Assembly (NCBI GenBank): GCA_029204225.1
Contig: CM055101.1
Span: forward strand, 57,398,920 to 57,462,919
Direction: 5' to 3'
Length of the DNA stretch: 64,000 bases
Source: Diphasiastrum complanatum
Taxonomy: Eukaryota > Streptophyta > Lycopodiopsida > Lycopodiales > Lycopodiaceae
This document shows positions 1 to 12,142 of the stretch, piece after piece (positions within the stretch are counted from its first letter, which is position 1; each line of letters opens with the position of its first letter). The notes below the pieces were generated by a model. It saw nothing but the letters and a program-made list of their open reading frames with translations, was not told where the DNA came from and made no database searches. The position numbers and the translations under genes were made by a program.

Positions 1-508
1 AGGTCGAAAAAAACCTCGGAATATCTGGATCTAATCAAGGCACTATGCCATCTTTTATTCTGAGGTCCATTTTGACCTTTTGCTCTTACATTCAAAAATA
101 GATCTGGTAAACATTGTCAATTTGTGTCTGAACAATGCTAGATTATTACCACCTCAGCTATTATATCAAGATTACAAAATTCCCTCCCCAATCAATACAT
201 TTTGACTCAACACATTTTGACTCAACACCACCACATTTTTTAGATTCTTTCACCACATTGAGGCCTTCATGCTGCCTTCTTGATTACATTTGTCCTTGAA
301 ATGACAACACTTCTCCGCTAGTGTTTTCAAAGTTGGCCTAAGAAAAAAATGGTCCCCACTTTCAACAATTCGTGGTACACATAATTAATGTTTCAAGCTT
401 ACTAGTTTGTGCTACCCTGATTTGTAGGATCTTAACCTAGTCTTGTTATTTTAATTTACAAGATCATAGTTTATGTGTTGTGTATTGGTTGTGTTTTCAA
501 GCTTAGAA

Positions 509-510
<2 letters not shown>

Positions 511-591
<81 letters not shown>
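511..591. repeat. (AG)n microsatellite, ~40 units
   Basis: Uninterrupted AG dinucleotides. In the reverse-complement copy the matching place (about 25830) holds a TA tract, so the tract type differs between the arms. Confidence 0.97.
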
Positions 592-593
<2 letters not shown>

Positions 594-1068
594 ATGAAAG
601 AGTTAAAGGTAACCAGCACTCCCAATTCTAGGAAGGTGTGTAGCCCTTGTTTTCTTCCGTTAAATGAGCAGTTCAAATGTTTCTTGTTGGACGATAAGTT
701 CCACGAGAAAGCCCAAACGCCGTAGGGAGGGAGCAAGTGTTGACATTCTGGAATATGATATAACTATACGGTTTGGGAGTTTGATTAGCACTCTCATTAG
801 AGGAGTTCTAAATCCAAAAAGACCCTTTGTAAAAATTCTTTTTATATTTTTTCTCAAATTTTGCTTACACATGGACCAATCAAACCACTCAAATTTGTCC
901 TATTGATGTCTACTCCTCAATGTGGTTTAATTTGGGTCATCATTGTTGTTTGAACTGGAAATGGTCATGAATATGACAATATATATGTGTTGGTATTGAC
1001 GTTGTAGCTATGAGGCAGTATACGTAGAAGTTATAGCATTCGTTTCACATTACTCTATTCTTTTAAGC

Positions 1069-1231
<163 letters not shown>

Positions 1232-1311
1232 TGATATTTTTTTCTTACTAATTTTTAAGACTCCCATTGGTTGTCTGCAGTATTTATCCCTCTTATTCCA
1301 TTGCACCCATT

Positions 1312-1763
1312 ATGTCAGATACAGGATCCCCTAGTCAGAGGTCAGGCCATAATCGCGGGTCATCCCGCCTTTCCTCTATGAGTGAGAGTGAGATCATTAG
1401 CTACCTTGATCAGTTGCCTTCCTCACAACTAGATAAGGTCTTACAACGCTTGAGGGCTCGACGCGAGGATCGTAGCTCCTCTCGATTGGTTGAGTACACA
1501 TCATCGACCGAGGAGATTCAGTCCACTCCTCGTGTAGACCAGTCACATGTTTTCCCTTCCCGTGAGGGTCACTCCGACGAGGGTCGCACCCCCACCCATG
1601 TCACTACGGCCAGTGCTTCCTCCCGACACTCTCGGGAGAGGAGGAGGAGGAGGAGCCCCCTCGGTGTCTCCTATTGTGGAGGGTGTGGCGATGACCCTGA
1701 CGTGGTCGTGAGTCATGCATGTCCGCGTAGCGCATCTCATCGTGGGGACTTCCTACTTCGAGT
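1312..1763 (+). pseudogene. CACTA accessory (TnpA-like) gene, 5' fragment
   Basis: The reading frame from ATG 1312 (MSDTGSPSQRS...) is Ser/Arg-rich. It contains a short conserved block SEIISYLDQLPSSQLDKVLQ (residues ~25-45), then an acidic/Ser linker and a Cys-Gly patch. The same protein is encoded on the minus strand at 22482-23126 and, more divergently, at 19932-21209. In those copies it leads into a C-terminal region resembling the plant Ptta/En/Spm family (Pfam Transposase_24). Here the gene stops matching at 1763, where a Copia LTR starts, so it is broken. The open frame runs on into the LTR to ~1902 by chance. Function is inferred only from the family: accessory DNA-binding protein of a CACTA transposon. 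Confidence 0.7.
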
Positions 1764-2658
1764 TGTGAAGAATAAAAATCTATCCAACTTGTCTATAGGG
1801 GTTGATGAGGAAAATCATCTTGCTTGTGCACTTACAAGTTGTAAATATCATTCTCTAGCATGTACAAACTCGAGCTACATGACATGCACAATGTCTAGAT
1901 GATCATATTTGAACTATATTCACTTTGTTCCATTGTACATATCAAAGGTATCTGAATTGAGCACATGACCTTATAGATTAAGGTGAGTTTGAGTTAGGTA
2001 GATCTAGGTTTGTCGACATGCATAAAATTACATGACATGCAAAGTCAGTTAGAGTGCATGCATGCAACATGCAAGTCAATATACATGTTCTACACATGTC
2101 CAATTCATCTAGGGAAGTCACATGCAAGGCATGCAAATATACTAGTGGACACATGCATGTAGTTTTGTACATATCTAGTTGAGAAATTGACATTTGGACA
2201 AAGTAGGTAGAAGTTAGGTGCAATTTCAGCATGCAAGCTATTAGGTGTCAATATGGTAGTAGTTTACACTTGAATAGGTGTAGGAAATGCACTGAATGCA
2301 AGTAGTACCACAAATTTTGGCTCCTATATATGTACATATGGTTCTCATTCATTTCTAATGACGAATCAGGCTTTGGTCATAATGTCAAAATTGAATCTCA
2401 TGCTATTTTGCTTGTTTTTGGTACTCTCTCTCTAACTCGAGTAGAAGACATTCTTCATACATTATTATGCTTGTGTATTTCCTCTATTTGTGTATTGCTT
2501 TGATCTGTAGCATTCTAGATTGTGCTCTAGCCTCAGATCTGTTGGTAGATTGCAGGGTTGCTCTATAGGTGATCTGTATGCCACCATAAAGCATGGTAAA
2601 GATCATTCACACTTTTGTTGTGGTTCTCCACACGTGTGAAGTTGCTGGATTTCTCACA
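1764..2658 (+). mobile_element. Copia LTR (5' LTR, ~895 bp)
   Basis: It begins TGTGAAGAAT exactly where the accessory gene stops matching its homologues, and ends TTTCTCACA directly before an initiator tRNA-Met primer-binding site. The start resembles that of the solo LTR at 41537-42273 read on the minus strand. No matching 3' LTR is seen in the window, so the element is truncated downstream. Confidence 0.8.
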
Positions 2659-2670
2659 TGGTATCAGAGC
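2659..2670 (+). other. Primer-binding site (initiator tRNA-Met)
   Basis: TGGTATCAGAGC immediately follows the LTR. It is the standard complement of the 3' end of plant initiator tRNA-Met used by Copia elements. Confidence 0.92.
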
Positions 2671-3418
2671 CATACCATGCTTTGACTGCTACTAACATCA
2701 GGTGTATGAAGAATTTTCTGACAATTCAAGCTAGGAAGCTGTGTAGCACTTTTCTACTATCTATTCTTGAATAGTTTTTGGATGAATGAGGTTAAAACTG
2801 ACATTTTCGGTCTAGAAAAAAGGATGTATGGAATTCTGACTTTTCACATGTGTGAAAACCAGAATACATCATTTCATTCTATCTCCTTTTATGTTAGATC
2901 CAAAGGTACTGACATTATAGCTTCTTGAAAGTTAGAAGAGCCCTCTTTCTATCGCAATTGGTTTCAAGTCATTTTGATGATCCTAGTAAGAGTTATAACC
3001 TCTTAAAAAGGGGTAGGGAGAGACCCAAAACCTGAGTGGACACATTTTGATTTAAATATATTGTATGCATGATTCATCATTCACAATTTTTGGTAATCAA
3101 TCTGAGATAGAATTGGATAAGACAAGTTTCTGTTGTCATAGTCACATCATTTCACACCAAGGGTTGTGTTTTGAGTTGAATGTGTGTTTTTAGAGTGTTT
3201 TTCATTCATTTGAAACTCGTGGGAAAATTTGACATCAGAACTGTAAGTGCTTCACTACTCGATAGAGGCTAGATCCAAATTCAAGTTGATTGGTTCTTTG
3301 TTGTGAGATAGGTCTCACATAGTTGTTGTATGATTTCAATATGTTGGATCAACTTTGCATGTTAGTATTTTGAAACTCTTTTGTGAGTTTTTCCAATTGT
3401 GACAAATGCCTGCTGTTG
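2671..3418 (+). other. Copia leader remnant, no gene seen
   Basis: AT-rich sequence after the primer-binding site. No gag motif or long open frame is visible on either strand. Confidence 0.5.
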
Positions 3419-3930
3419 TTATTTGATAGAAAACACTCGGTGGAGATCGTGACAAATGCCCGCTGTTGTGATTTGATAGAAAATCCTCGGTTGAGATGTG
3501 AACAAATGAGTTCGGTTGAGATCTGAAGGAATGCCTCCGGGTGAGATTGTGACGGAAGGCGTCGGACGTCGTCGGTCAATATCTGATCAAATGCCCGCGG
3601 TCGAGATTGGGACGGAAGGCTCTAGTCAAGATTTGACTGGAATTCATCGGGTGAGACCTGAACAAATGACATCAGTTGAGATTAGGAGGTATGCACTCGA
3701 TTAAGATCTGAACGGAATGCACTAGGTCGAGAGCTGAACAAAATGCGCTCGGTCGAGATCTGAACGGAATGCGCTAGGTCGAGAGCTGAACGGAATGCGC
3801 TCGGTCGAGATCTGAACGGAATGCACTCGGTCAAGATCTGAACGGAATGCTTTCAGTTGAGATCGTGATTGAGATTCCTCGGTCCAGATGTCAATGAAAT
3901 GTTCAGTTAAGATCTGATCAGTAGGTATTG
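3419..3930. repeat. Minisatellite, ~26-bp unit
   Basis: Degenerate tandem repeats of the pattern GGTCGAGATCTGAACGGAAT followed by GCGCTC. They are best preserved (about five units of exactly 26 bp) at ~3724-3850 and diverge outward. Open frames across it on both strands are repeat artefacts. Confidence 0.88.
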
Positions 3931-5820
3931 GTTGAGATTTCAAACTCAGGACGTGGCAAGATTTTTTTGTGTAGGGCCTCGGTCCTCGGTCAAGAGATCT
4001 TGTTGTGTTTCAATGGTGAGTGAAACTAGGCTCGATTTGGTCCAAACGAGAGTCATGGAGCTCGGCCAGGTAAGGAGCGTGAAGCCTCGGTCGAGAATGG
4101 AGCTATACGTCGGTCGAAACCAAGGTGACGAGTTCGGTTAAGATGCTTATGTAATACTTCAGATAGATGCTTTGGCAGCACAGATCGGAAAGGTGGTATG
4201 ATTATAAATGTCTGTGTAGCAGCGGGAAAGACGCCAAACGTTTACAGACTCCAACCAAAATCTGTGAACATGGTTTTTTAGTACTCTTTCTGCTTCTTAC
4301 TTCGTTACTTCTGGGGTGGTTTCTACTCTAAACCCTAGGTGTTCCTGTCTGTTTCTGGAACTCAATTCCTTTCAGTTGGGTCCACTTGTTTAGAACTATT
4401 TCCAGACAGATTATTTGTCAGTTTAACGTTTGAATTCCCAGCTTGTCAGTGGGATGAAACAGTTTTGTCACTCTAGCTACATGCATTTACAAGCCATGCA
4501 ACCAATCCTTGCTCAAGTACATGTTAACATTCTGAATCAAAGAGCAATCTACAAATTTATCTACCAAACTATTCTAAGAAATCAGGAAGCATAAAAATAA
4601 CAAGTTTAAACTACACAACAAGAACAAAAATCAAGAACCTAACTACCTACAAGATACTAGCATCCCAAAAATGAAGAAACACCCATTTCTTGATGCTTGG
4701 AATACCCAATAACAATCAAGGACATGATTGTTGGTGAATAAGCAAAATCAGATCCACAATCTCAGCCTGTTTAGTTTACCTGGATGCTGAAAATTACAAA
4801 ATCAAGAAATAAGAAAGCTAATCCTCATCTAAAGCTAATCCAAATCGGTTGAGATTTGAAACTCAAGACGTGGCAAGATTTTTTCGTGTAGGGCCTCAGT
4901 CCTCGGTCGAGAGATGTCCTGGTATTTCAATGGTGAATGAAACTAGGCTCGGTCTGGTCCAGACGTGAGTCGTGGAGCTCGACCAGGTAAGGAGCGTGAA
5001 GCCTCGGTCGAGAATGGAGCTATACGTCGGTCGAAACCAAGGTGACGAGTTCGGTTAAGATGCTTATGTAATACTTCAGATAGATGCTTTGGCAGCACAG
5101 ATCGGAAAGGTGGTATGATTATAAATTTCCGTGTAGCAACGGGAAAGACGCCAAACGTTTACAGATTCCAACCAAAATCTGTGAACATGGTTTTTTAGTA
5201 CTCTTTCTGCTTCTTACTTCGTTACTTCTGGGGTGGTTTCTACTCTAAACCCTAGGTGTTCCTGTCTGTTTCTGGAACTCAATTCCTTTCAGTTGGGTCC
5301 ACTTGTTTAGAACTATTTCCAGACAGATTATTTGTCATTTTAACGTTTGAATTCCCAGCTTGTCAGTGGGATGAAACAGTTTTGTCACTCTAGCTACATG
5401 CATTTACAAGCCATGCAACCAATCCTTGCTCAAGTACATGTTAACATTCTGAATCAAAGAGCAATCTACAAATTTATCTACCAAACTATTCTAAGAAATC
5501 AGGAAGCATAAAAATAACAAGTTTAAACTACACAACAAGAACAAAAATCAAGAACCTAACTACCTACAAGATACTAGCATCCCAAAAATGAAGAAACACC
5601 CATTTCTTGATGCTTGGAATACCCAATAACAATCAAGGACATGATTGTTGGTGAATAAGCAAAATCAGATCCACAATCTCAGCCTGTTTAGTTTACCTGG
5701 ATGCTGAAAATTACAAAATCAAGAAATAAGAAAGCTAATCCACATCTAAAGCTAATCCAAATCGGTCGAGATTTGAAACTCAAGACGTGGCAAGATTTTT
5801 TCGTGTAGGGCCTCAGTCCT
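3931..5820. repeat. 917-bp tandem duplication, two copies plus a stub
   Basis: Units start at 3931, 4848 and 5765, so both periods are exactly 917 bp. The first two units are nearly identical outside their first ~150 bp. The third breaks off at ~5820, where Gypsy reverse-transcriptase sequence begins. Unit starts share the GGTYGAGATTT motif of the adjacent minisatellite. No coding function is seen. Confidence 0.9.
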
Positions 5821-5823
5821 CTC

Positions 5824-6699
5824 TTAGTTCACGTAGATTGGTTGGTTCTGGAGATTCTTTATAAGCTCGACTTTATCTTTGTCGATTTCTATTCCTCTGT
5901 TTGATATTCTATGTCCAAGTAATATTCCTACTTTCATACCCAAAAAACATTTCTCTGGATAAAGGGATAAACAAGTATCTCGACACTGTTGCAATGTTAG
6001 TTTGAAATTCTGTAGGTGTGTCTTTATATCACTATATACACAGAAGTCATCAATAAATATTTCGAGAAAAGTTCTTAGGAAGGCAACAAAAATTAAGATC
6101 ATGATTCGCTGAAAAGTCGTTGGTGCATTGCAAAGACCAAAGGGCATAAGTGCCCCAATCTGTGGCAAATGTGGTCTTTGAACAATCCTCTTTTTGCACT
6201 CCAACCTGATTATAACCAGAGAAACCGTCACAAAAATTGTAACGCTCTTGACCAACAACCTGATCTAAGATGGAATCAGTGAAGGGTAGAGGATGATGAT
6301 CCTTTCTTGTGGCAGCATTGAGCTTGCGAAAATCCTGGCATATTCGTATTTTGTCAGTCTTCTTTTTTGGAACAACAACAATGGGTGAAACCCATTCACT
6401 ACTTAAGATGAGATAGATAATACCTGCCTTAAGGTGCTTGTTGAGTTTGTCCTTATCCACGAGGGAGTACTTTGGATTGAGACGATATTGTCTCTGTCAA
6501 ACAAGTACAACATCTTCTTTAAGATCAATACGGTGCTCTCCGAATTCTGCAGGTATACATTTCAAATCGTCGAGCGACCAGGCAAAAACACCTTGATACT
6601 CCTTCAGCAATTCAGTAAATTCCCCCAACTCCGATTATCCAAGTGACTTTGAACCATGCACAAATCTGTCAAGTGCAAGTTCAATTAGTTCAGTAGAAT
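5824..6699 (-). pseudogene. Old Gypsy element, reverse transcriptase part
   Basis: Reading leftward the protein runs from the linker (EYQGVFAWSLDDLK) into reverse transcriptase. It contains EWVSPIVVVPKKK, RICQDFRKLN, the palm motif MPFGLCNAPTTFQR and IDDFCVYS (the catalytic YIDD-type box). At least one frameshift separates the two open frames (5824-6258 and 6050-6460), and there is an in-frame stop near 6640. Its N-terminal partner (gag and protease) lies at 12504-14030. Joining position 12503 to 6694 in the minus direction restores an uninterrupted frame, so the chromovirus at 6700-12498 split this element. The 3' part is cut off at ~5820. Confidence 0.88.
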
Positions 6700-7055
6700 T
6701 GTAATAGATCCTAACACCACAGTAGGGCAAACACTAACTGGTCCACCCAACCTTGCCTACTCCCTGATAGAGTAAGCCCCTCCTAGCCCAGTGTGAGGAC
6801 TGGTAGCATGCAACTACCAAGTGTCGGCCACGTGGCACTGACGTGGTCGACTGCACGTCGGGACCCAACTGGGGGCCCTATCCTGCTGACAGGGTCCCTA
6901 GGCTGTGTTAGGCCCGCCATGGCTATGGACCGTGCTGGGGCACACTACTCACACTGTCTTGCCCTGTTGGTCATGTACGCTGGACACGACCCTGACTGTG
7001 GTATCTGACCTATCTGTGTTCTCTAGGGTTCGGCACTGGTTACGAGCTCGTAACA
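6700..7055 (-). repeat. Chromovirus 3' LTR
   Basis: Minus-strand LTR, TGTTACGAGC...CTATTACA, 356 bp, preceded in the minus direction by a purine-rich tract. It is almost identical to the reverse complement of 12143-12498. Confidence 0.92.
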
Positions 7056-7066
7056 CTCCCTCCCCC
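7056..7066 (-). other. Polypurine tract
   Basis: Minus-strand purine run AGGGGGAGGGAG-type directly abutting the 3' LTR start and directly after the pol stop codon (7067-7069). It is the expected plus-strand primer site. Confidence 0.85.
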
Positions 7067-10000
7067 TTAAGAACCGTCTTGGTCCTCTAAGACAAAGTCT
7101 GGAAAAATCTTGCGAAGGACGCTGCCTCTTTCCCAAGTGGCATTCTCAACAGGCTGATCATTCCACTTAACCAGATATTCTCGGTATAGAGTATGACGAG
7201 TCTGCGTCTCTCTACTATCAAGAATTTCCTCTGGTTTATGTGGAGGTTGTTGAGGATCCAATGGGAGAACTAGAACACTGTCCCCTACCAGATTATCTGA
7301 TCTGGTTAAGGCTTTTCGTAACTGACTTACATGAAAAACTGGAAAAACCTTACTGCTGTGTGGGAGTTCTAGTTCATAGGTGACCTCGCCTAGTCTCCTA
7401 CTGATGGTAAAGGGACCACAATACCTTGGAGACAACTTAGCACACACTCCTGATTTGAGGGTTTTAGAGTCAACTGGGACTCTCAAGTAGACTTTCTCAC
7501 CAGTGGAGAACTGCACATCCCGTCTGTGTGGATCTGCATAATGCCTGGCTCGATCCTAGGACTGCCTAATGCTACGCTTAGCATGTTCTATCATCTGGTT
7601 TAGGTCTTCTAAAAAGTTTCTGGCTGCTTCAACTTTTTCTTGTTTAAACCCTACAGCTGTGGGTGAGCGTGGCTGAAAACCGTACATCAGCATAAATGGG
7701 CTGTATCCCGTAGCTGAATGTTTGGTACTGTTGTAAGCAAACTCTAATATCGAGAGATACTCCTCCCAATTAGTCTGTCTCTTGCTGACGTATGCACGAA
7801 GCATATCCTCCAGCACTTGATTTACCCTTTCTGTTTGACCGTCCGTCTGTGGATGGTCGATGGTACTCATATTAAGTTTAGTATGGAGATGATGGAATAC
7901 TGCCTTCCAAAAATTTCCAGTAAACTTACTGTCCCGGTCGCTGACTATGCCGGAAGGTAGACCGTACAATTTAAATAGCCCGTCTACAAACAACCTCGCT
8001 AACTCTGGAGCTCTAACGGTTGTTTTGGTCGGAATAAATTGAGCCATTTTGGTCAGACGGTCAACTGTGACCCATATAGCGTCATTACCCTTTTGGGTTT
8101 TAGGCAGGCCTACTATAAAATCCATGGAGATACTCTCCCATTTACCAGCTGGTATTTCTAAGGGATGCAACAACCCTCCTGCCTTTAAACGCTCTGCTTT
8201 ATTTACTTGACATTTCTGGCAACTGGTTACATACTGGTGGACGTCCTTTTTCATACTGGGCCAGAAAAATTGCCTACGAAGAAGCTCATAGGTCTTCTGT
8301 ATGCCTGGGTGTCCCGCGCTAGGATTGTCATGACATTCATATAGGACCTGCTGCCTATAATCCTCTGAATTGGGGACACATACTCTATCTCTATAGAGCA
8401 AGTACTCATCCTGAATGGAATACTGTTTCCATTTGAATCCTTGAGTCAACTGACCCTCAACCACTGGGGTTTGCTTGGGTAATACAGGCTCAGAATCCTC
8501 AACGTCATCTGATGATGTATACTCGGACTCATCATCATCCTCAACGGAAGCTGCCGTATTCTTGGATGAACTGGCACCAGCCCCGGAAACTGGTTCTGGA
8601 GTCTGTAACTGTCTGTTCTGGACTGAGTTCCAGATAATAGAGAAGAATGCATCATGCTGGCATTTTCCTCTCAAGGACTCGAGTAACTCATTACGAATCT
8701 GAGTAAAACTCAGCTCGTTTATCATAGGCATTCTGCTAAGGGCATCTGCTACTGTATTGAATTTTCCACGCCTATATCTGATAGACATGTCAAACTCTTG
8801 CATCAACTCTGCCCAACGAGCTTTCCGACCTCTAAGCTCAGGTTGATTGCAAAGGTATCTGAGACTCTCATGGTCTGTCAGGACCTCAAAGTTGGCACCA
8901 TACAAATAATGCCTCCAAGTCTTAAGAGCATGGACTATAGAAAAGAGTTCCTTTTCATAGGCACTATACCTAGTCTGTGCTGGCTCGAGTTTTTTACTCT
9001 CGAACGCAACTGGTCGTCCACCCTGAGTTAGCACAGCACCTACTGCAAAGTCGCTAGCATCTGTTTCGACCACAAATGGCTGATTGGGGTCGACGACCTT
9101 TAAAACTGGTGCTGTAGCTAAGGCTGTTTTGAGAGCATCAAAGCTCTCCTGTTGTGCGGACTCCCAAATGAACTCCTTTCCCTTCCCCTTAAGGAGATTT
9201 GTCATAGGGACTGCTATCTGAGCATATTCCTTGACAAATCGTCTGTAATATCCCGCGAGACCAAGAAAGATTTGAAGTTCCAAAATATTCTGAGGTCTCA
9301 GCCAACTGAGTATGGCTTTAACCTTATTTGGGTCCATCTTAATCCCATCTGAAGAGATAATGTGACCCAAATATGCTACTTCTTCACCGAAGAATTCACA
9401 CTTGGATTGTTTAGCATAAAGCTTATGCTTTCTGAGCAGTCGAAACACCTTTCTGAGGTGTTTTAGATGCTCCTTCCTGGTTTTGCTGTAAACGAGGATG
9501 TCATCTAAAAATACGACTACAAATTTACCCAAGTATGGTCTGAGGACACTGTTCATCAAGGTCATAAAGGTAGCTGGAGCATTTGTGAGCCCAAATGGCA
9601 TCACCTTAAACTCATAATGACCGTGACGAGTCCTAAAAGCTGTTTTTGAGACATCTTCCGATTTTATACGGACTTGATGATATCCCGATCTGAGGTCTAT
9701 TTTGCTGAAAAACTTAGCCCCGTCGAGTTGATCAAACAACTCGTCTGCCCGAGGCATAGGGTATTTATTCTTAATTGTGACTTTATTGAGGGCTCTGTAA
9801 TCTACGCAAAGACGCATAGACCCCTCCTTCTTTTTCACCAATAGGACTGGTGAGGCCCATGGTGAACTACTGGTCTGAATTTGGCCTTTCCCAAGATAGT
9901 TTGTTAACTGCCTAGTTATTTCTTCATCCTCTGTTCGGCTGACCCGATACGGAGGTTTAGAAACAGGTGCTGTACCTGGTACTAGGTTTATTACATGATC

Positions 10001-11599
10001 TACCTCTCTGCTAGGTGGTAAACCATGTGGCAAATCTTCAGGAAAAACATCTTTAAATTTAGACAATAAAGTTTCTAATTTACTGATTTTTTGCTGAATA
10101 GAACTGGAAATAGAAACTTCAGGAATAAACTGAAAGTCACATAAGAATACCTGATGGTCTTCGTCTCCGATTAGCTGACAGAGCTCTGAACTGCAGACCA
10201 TAGGGCTGTTGGGAACATCATGCTCCCCATGCAACTGGATCTCTCGGCCTTTATACTGAAAGCTGAGGGTGTTCTCCTGATAGTTTCTATGGAGGGAAGG
10301 TCCTAAACTGTAGAGCCAATCTCTCCCGAGAACAATGTCTGTTCGATCCAGGTGCATTATCTGAAAGTTTATTTGATCTTTGTACCCCTGAATACCAAGA
10401 TTTAACTTACTTACCATAGTTTCCCATATTTTTTTATCTTCACCCTTAGCTAATGAAACTATGTACCTATGCTGACTAGGTACTTCTGATAGTTTAAGCT
10501 TTTTAACCAGGGTGTGGTTGATGAAATTATGGGTTGCCCCATCATCAACCATGACTCTTACTGACTGGTTACCAACTTTCCCATGCATACGTACTAGGTC
10601 ATGCGGCCCAAAGCTGAAGGGTCTCGCTAGCATTGCAGAGGTCAGCTGGCAACAGTGTTCATGATCTTCATGATACACTTTGATCTCGGAAGCTGCCGAG
10701 TCACTGGGGAAACATACAGTCTGAACAAGATGAACTTGTTTTTTATCTTTTTTAGTGAAAGGCCCCTTGGGACACTGTCTGACTGTGTGTCCCTTGCCCA
10801 TACACACAAAGCACAAACGTTCTTGTTTGGCTTTCTCAAAATCATCTGGTTTTAAGGGCTGTATGAGTGAAGGACGTTTCTGAGGAGCTTCACCTTTAAA
10901 TTTATCTTCTTTCTTTCTTTTTAAAAATTTCTTTTTAAATTGAAAGTCTTTCTGAGGAAGCTGCTCAGAAAGTGGTTGTTGTCTCGCTCTCTTCCTACCC
11001 ACTGAATCATCATAGATTTGAGCATATCTGAGAGCTTGCTCAAGGGTAGTAGGCGAGTTTCTCTGGACCTCTACTTTATATTCATCTTTGAGGCCACGGA
11101 CAAATCCCCTGATTTTTTGATAGTCATCCATATTTTTAATCTTTAAAATTGCCTCTCGATACTGCGAGATATATTGGATGAGGGACTTGTCCATTACTGT
11201 TCTTTCCCAGGCTTCCCAGGCTCTATCAAGTTCATTCTCTGGTAGAAATTCTCTTAGGAAAGCTTCTTCAAAAGCTTTCCATGACCGGGGAGTCTGCCCA
11301 GTCTCCTGGAGATTTAACCACCACTTATAGGCCATAGGCCCTAAAGAAAGACTGGCCTCAATTGCTTGCAAATGGTCAGGGGTCTGTTTAAGAGCATGAA
11401 TGTTCTTCCATTTGCTGAGGAAGGTTTGTAGAATATCTGCATTTCTATCCTTCTCTTCCCCATTAAAAGTAGGAGGCTTTAAATCTTTAAAAACACTGGG
11501 GTGAGACCGTAAAGTCTCACCCGAAACTGATGGAAGTGGAGAAGGGGATAACTGAGAAGTGGAGAGAGGCTTCGACGAACTTGAAACAGAAGCCTTGGC
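7067..11599 (-). pseudogene. Chromovirus gag-pol polyprotein, one in-frame stop
   Basis: One continuous minus-strand frame encodes, in order: gag; a CCHC zinc knuckle ([14 protein letters not shown]); retropepsin with DDGATHNF; reverse transcriptase ([13 protein letters not shown]); RNase H ([20 protein letters not shown]); an acidic Ser/Glu linker; integrase with an HHCC finger (H-x6-H...CQKC); a D,D,E core ([25 protein letters not shown]); and a C-terminal chromodomain (EEILDSRE...YLVKWNDQPVENATWE). Counting from the TTG at 11371, the knuckle is near residue 190, protease ~276, RT box ~622 and integrase ~1014-1181. The only break in the frame is a TAG at 7556-7558 between integrase and chromodomain, plus loss of the gag 5' end, which is inverted at 11622-11811. 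The protease motif is D-D-G rather than the usual D-S/T-G. Confidence 0.95.
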
Positions 11600-11621
11600 T
11601 TACAGAAAAGGGAAGGAACCC

Positions 11622-11811
11622 ATGGAAGTAGAAGAACAGGAACAGTTCGCCGAAGAACTCGACGAACTGGTTACCAAGGAGCAGTTCCTCCAATTGGTAA
11701 CAGAAGTGGATGAACTGAAGCTAGCATTAGCCAATTTCAAGTCCAGTGTGGACGACTCGTTCGCTGAACTCAAAAACTTGATTTTGAGCTCCGCGAAAGG
11801 AAGCCTTCCCT
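11622..11811 (+). pseudogene. Inverted gag 5' fragment of the chromovirus
   Basis: Plus-strand frame from ATG 11622 (MEVEEQEQFAEELDELVTKE) encodes an acidic, Leu/Glu-rich probable coiled coil. It runs directly into LTR sequence at 11812. Composition and position suggest it is the missing N-terminus of the minus-strand gag-pol, turned around. The frame upstream of the ATG stays open back to ~11540. The breakpoint with the minus-strand gag lies at about 11540-11620. Confidence 0.6.
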
Positions 11812-12138
11812 CTCGTAACCAGTGCCGAACCCTAGAGAACACAGATAGGTCAGATACCATAGTCAGGGTCGTGTCCAGCGTACATGACCAACAGGGCAAG
11901 ACAGTGTGAGTAGTGTGCCCCAGCACGGTCCATAGCCATGGCGGGCCTAACACAGCCTAGGGACCCTGTCAGCAGGATAGGGCCCCCAGTTGGGTCCCGA
12001 CGTGCAGTCGATCACGTCAGTGCCACGTGGCCGACACTTGGCAGTTGCATGCTACCAGTCCTCACACTGGGCTAGGAGGGGCTTACTCTATCAGGGAGTA
12101 GGCAAGGTTGGGTGGATCAGTTAGTGTTTGCCCTACTG
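11812..12138 (+). repeat. Truncated internal LTR copy
   Basis: Same sequence as the 356-bp LTR on the plus strand. It lacks the first 9 bp (TGTTACGAG) and the last ~20 bp. The four bases AGAG separate it from the next full LTR. Confidence 0.9.
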
Positions 12139-12142
12139 AGAG

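Noticed and set aside
3349..4141. Several short open frames across the minisatellite
   Set aside because: The 26-bp repeat keeps frames open by chance. No protein motif is seen.
8446..9352. Plus- and minus-strand ORFs overlapping the chromovirus pol
   Set aside because: Shadow frames of the long gag-pol reading frame.
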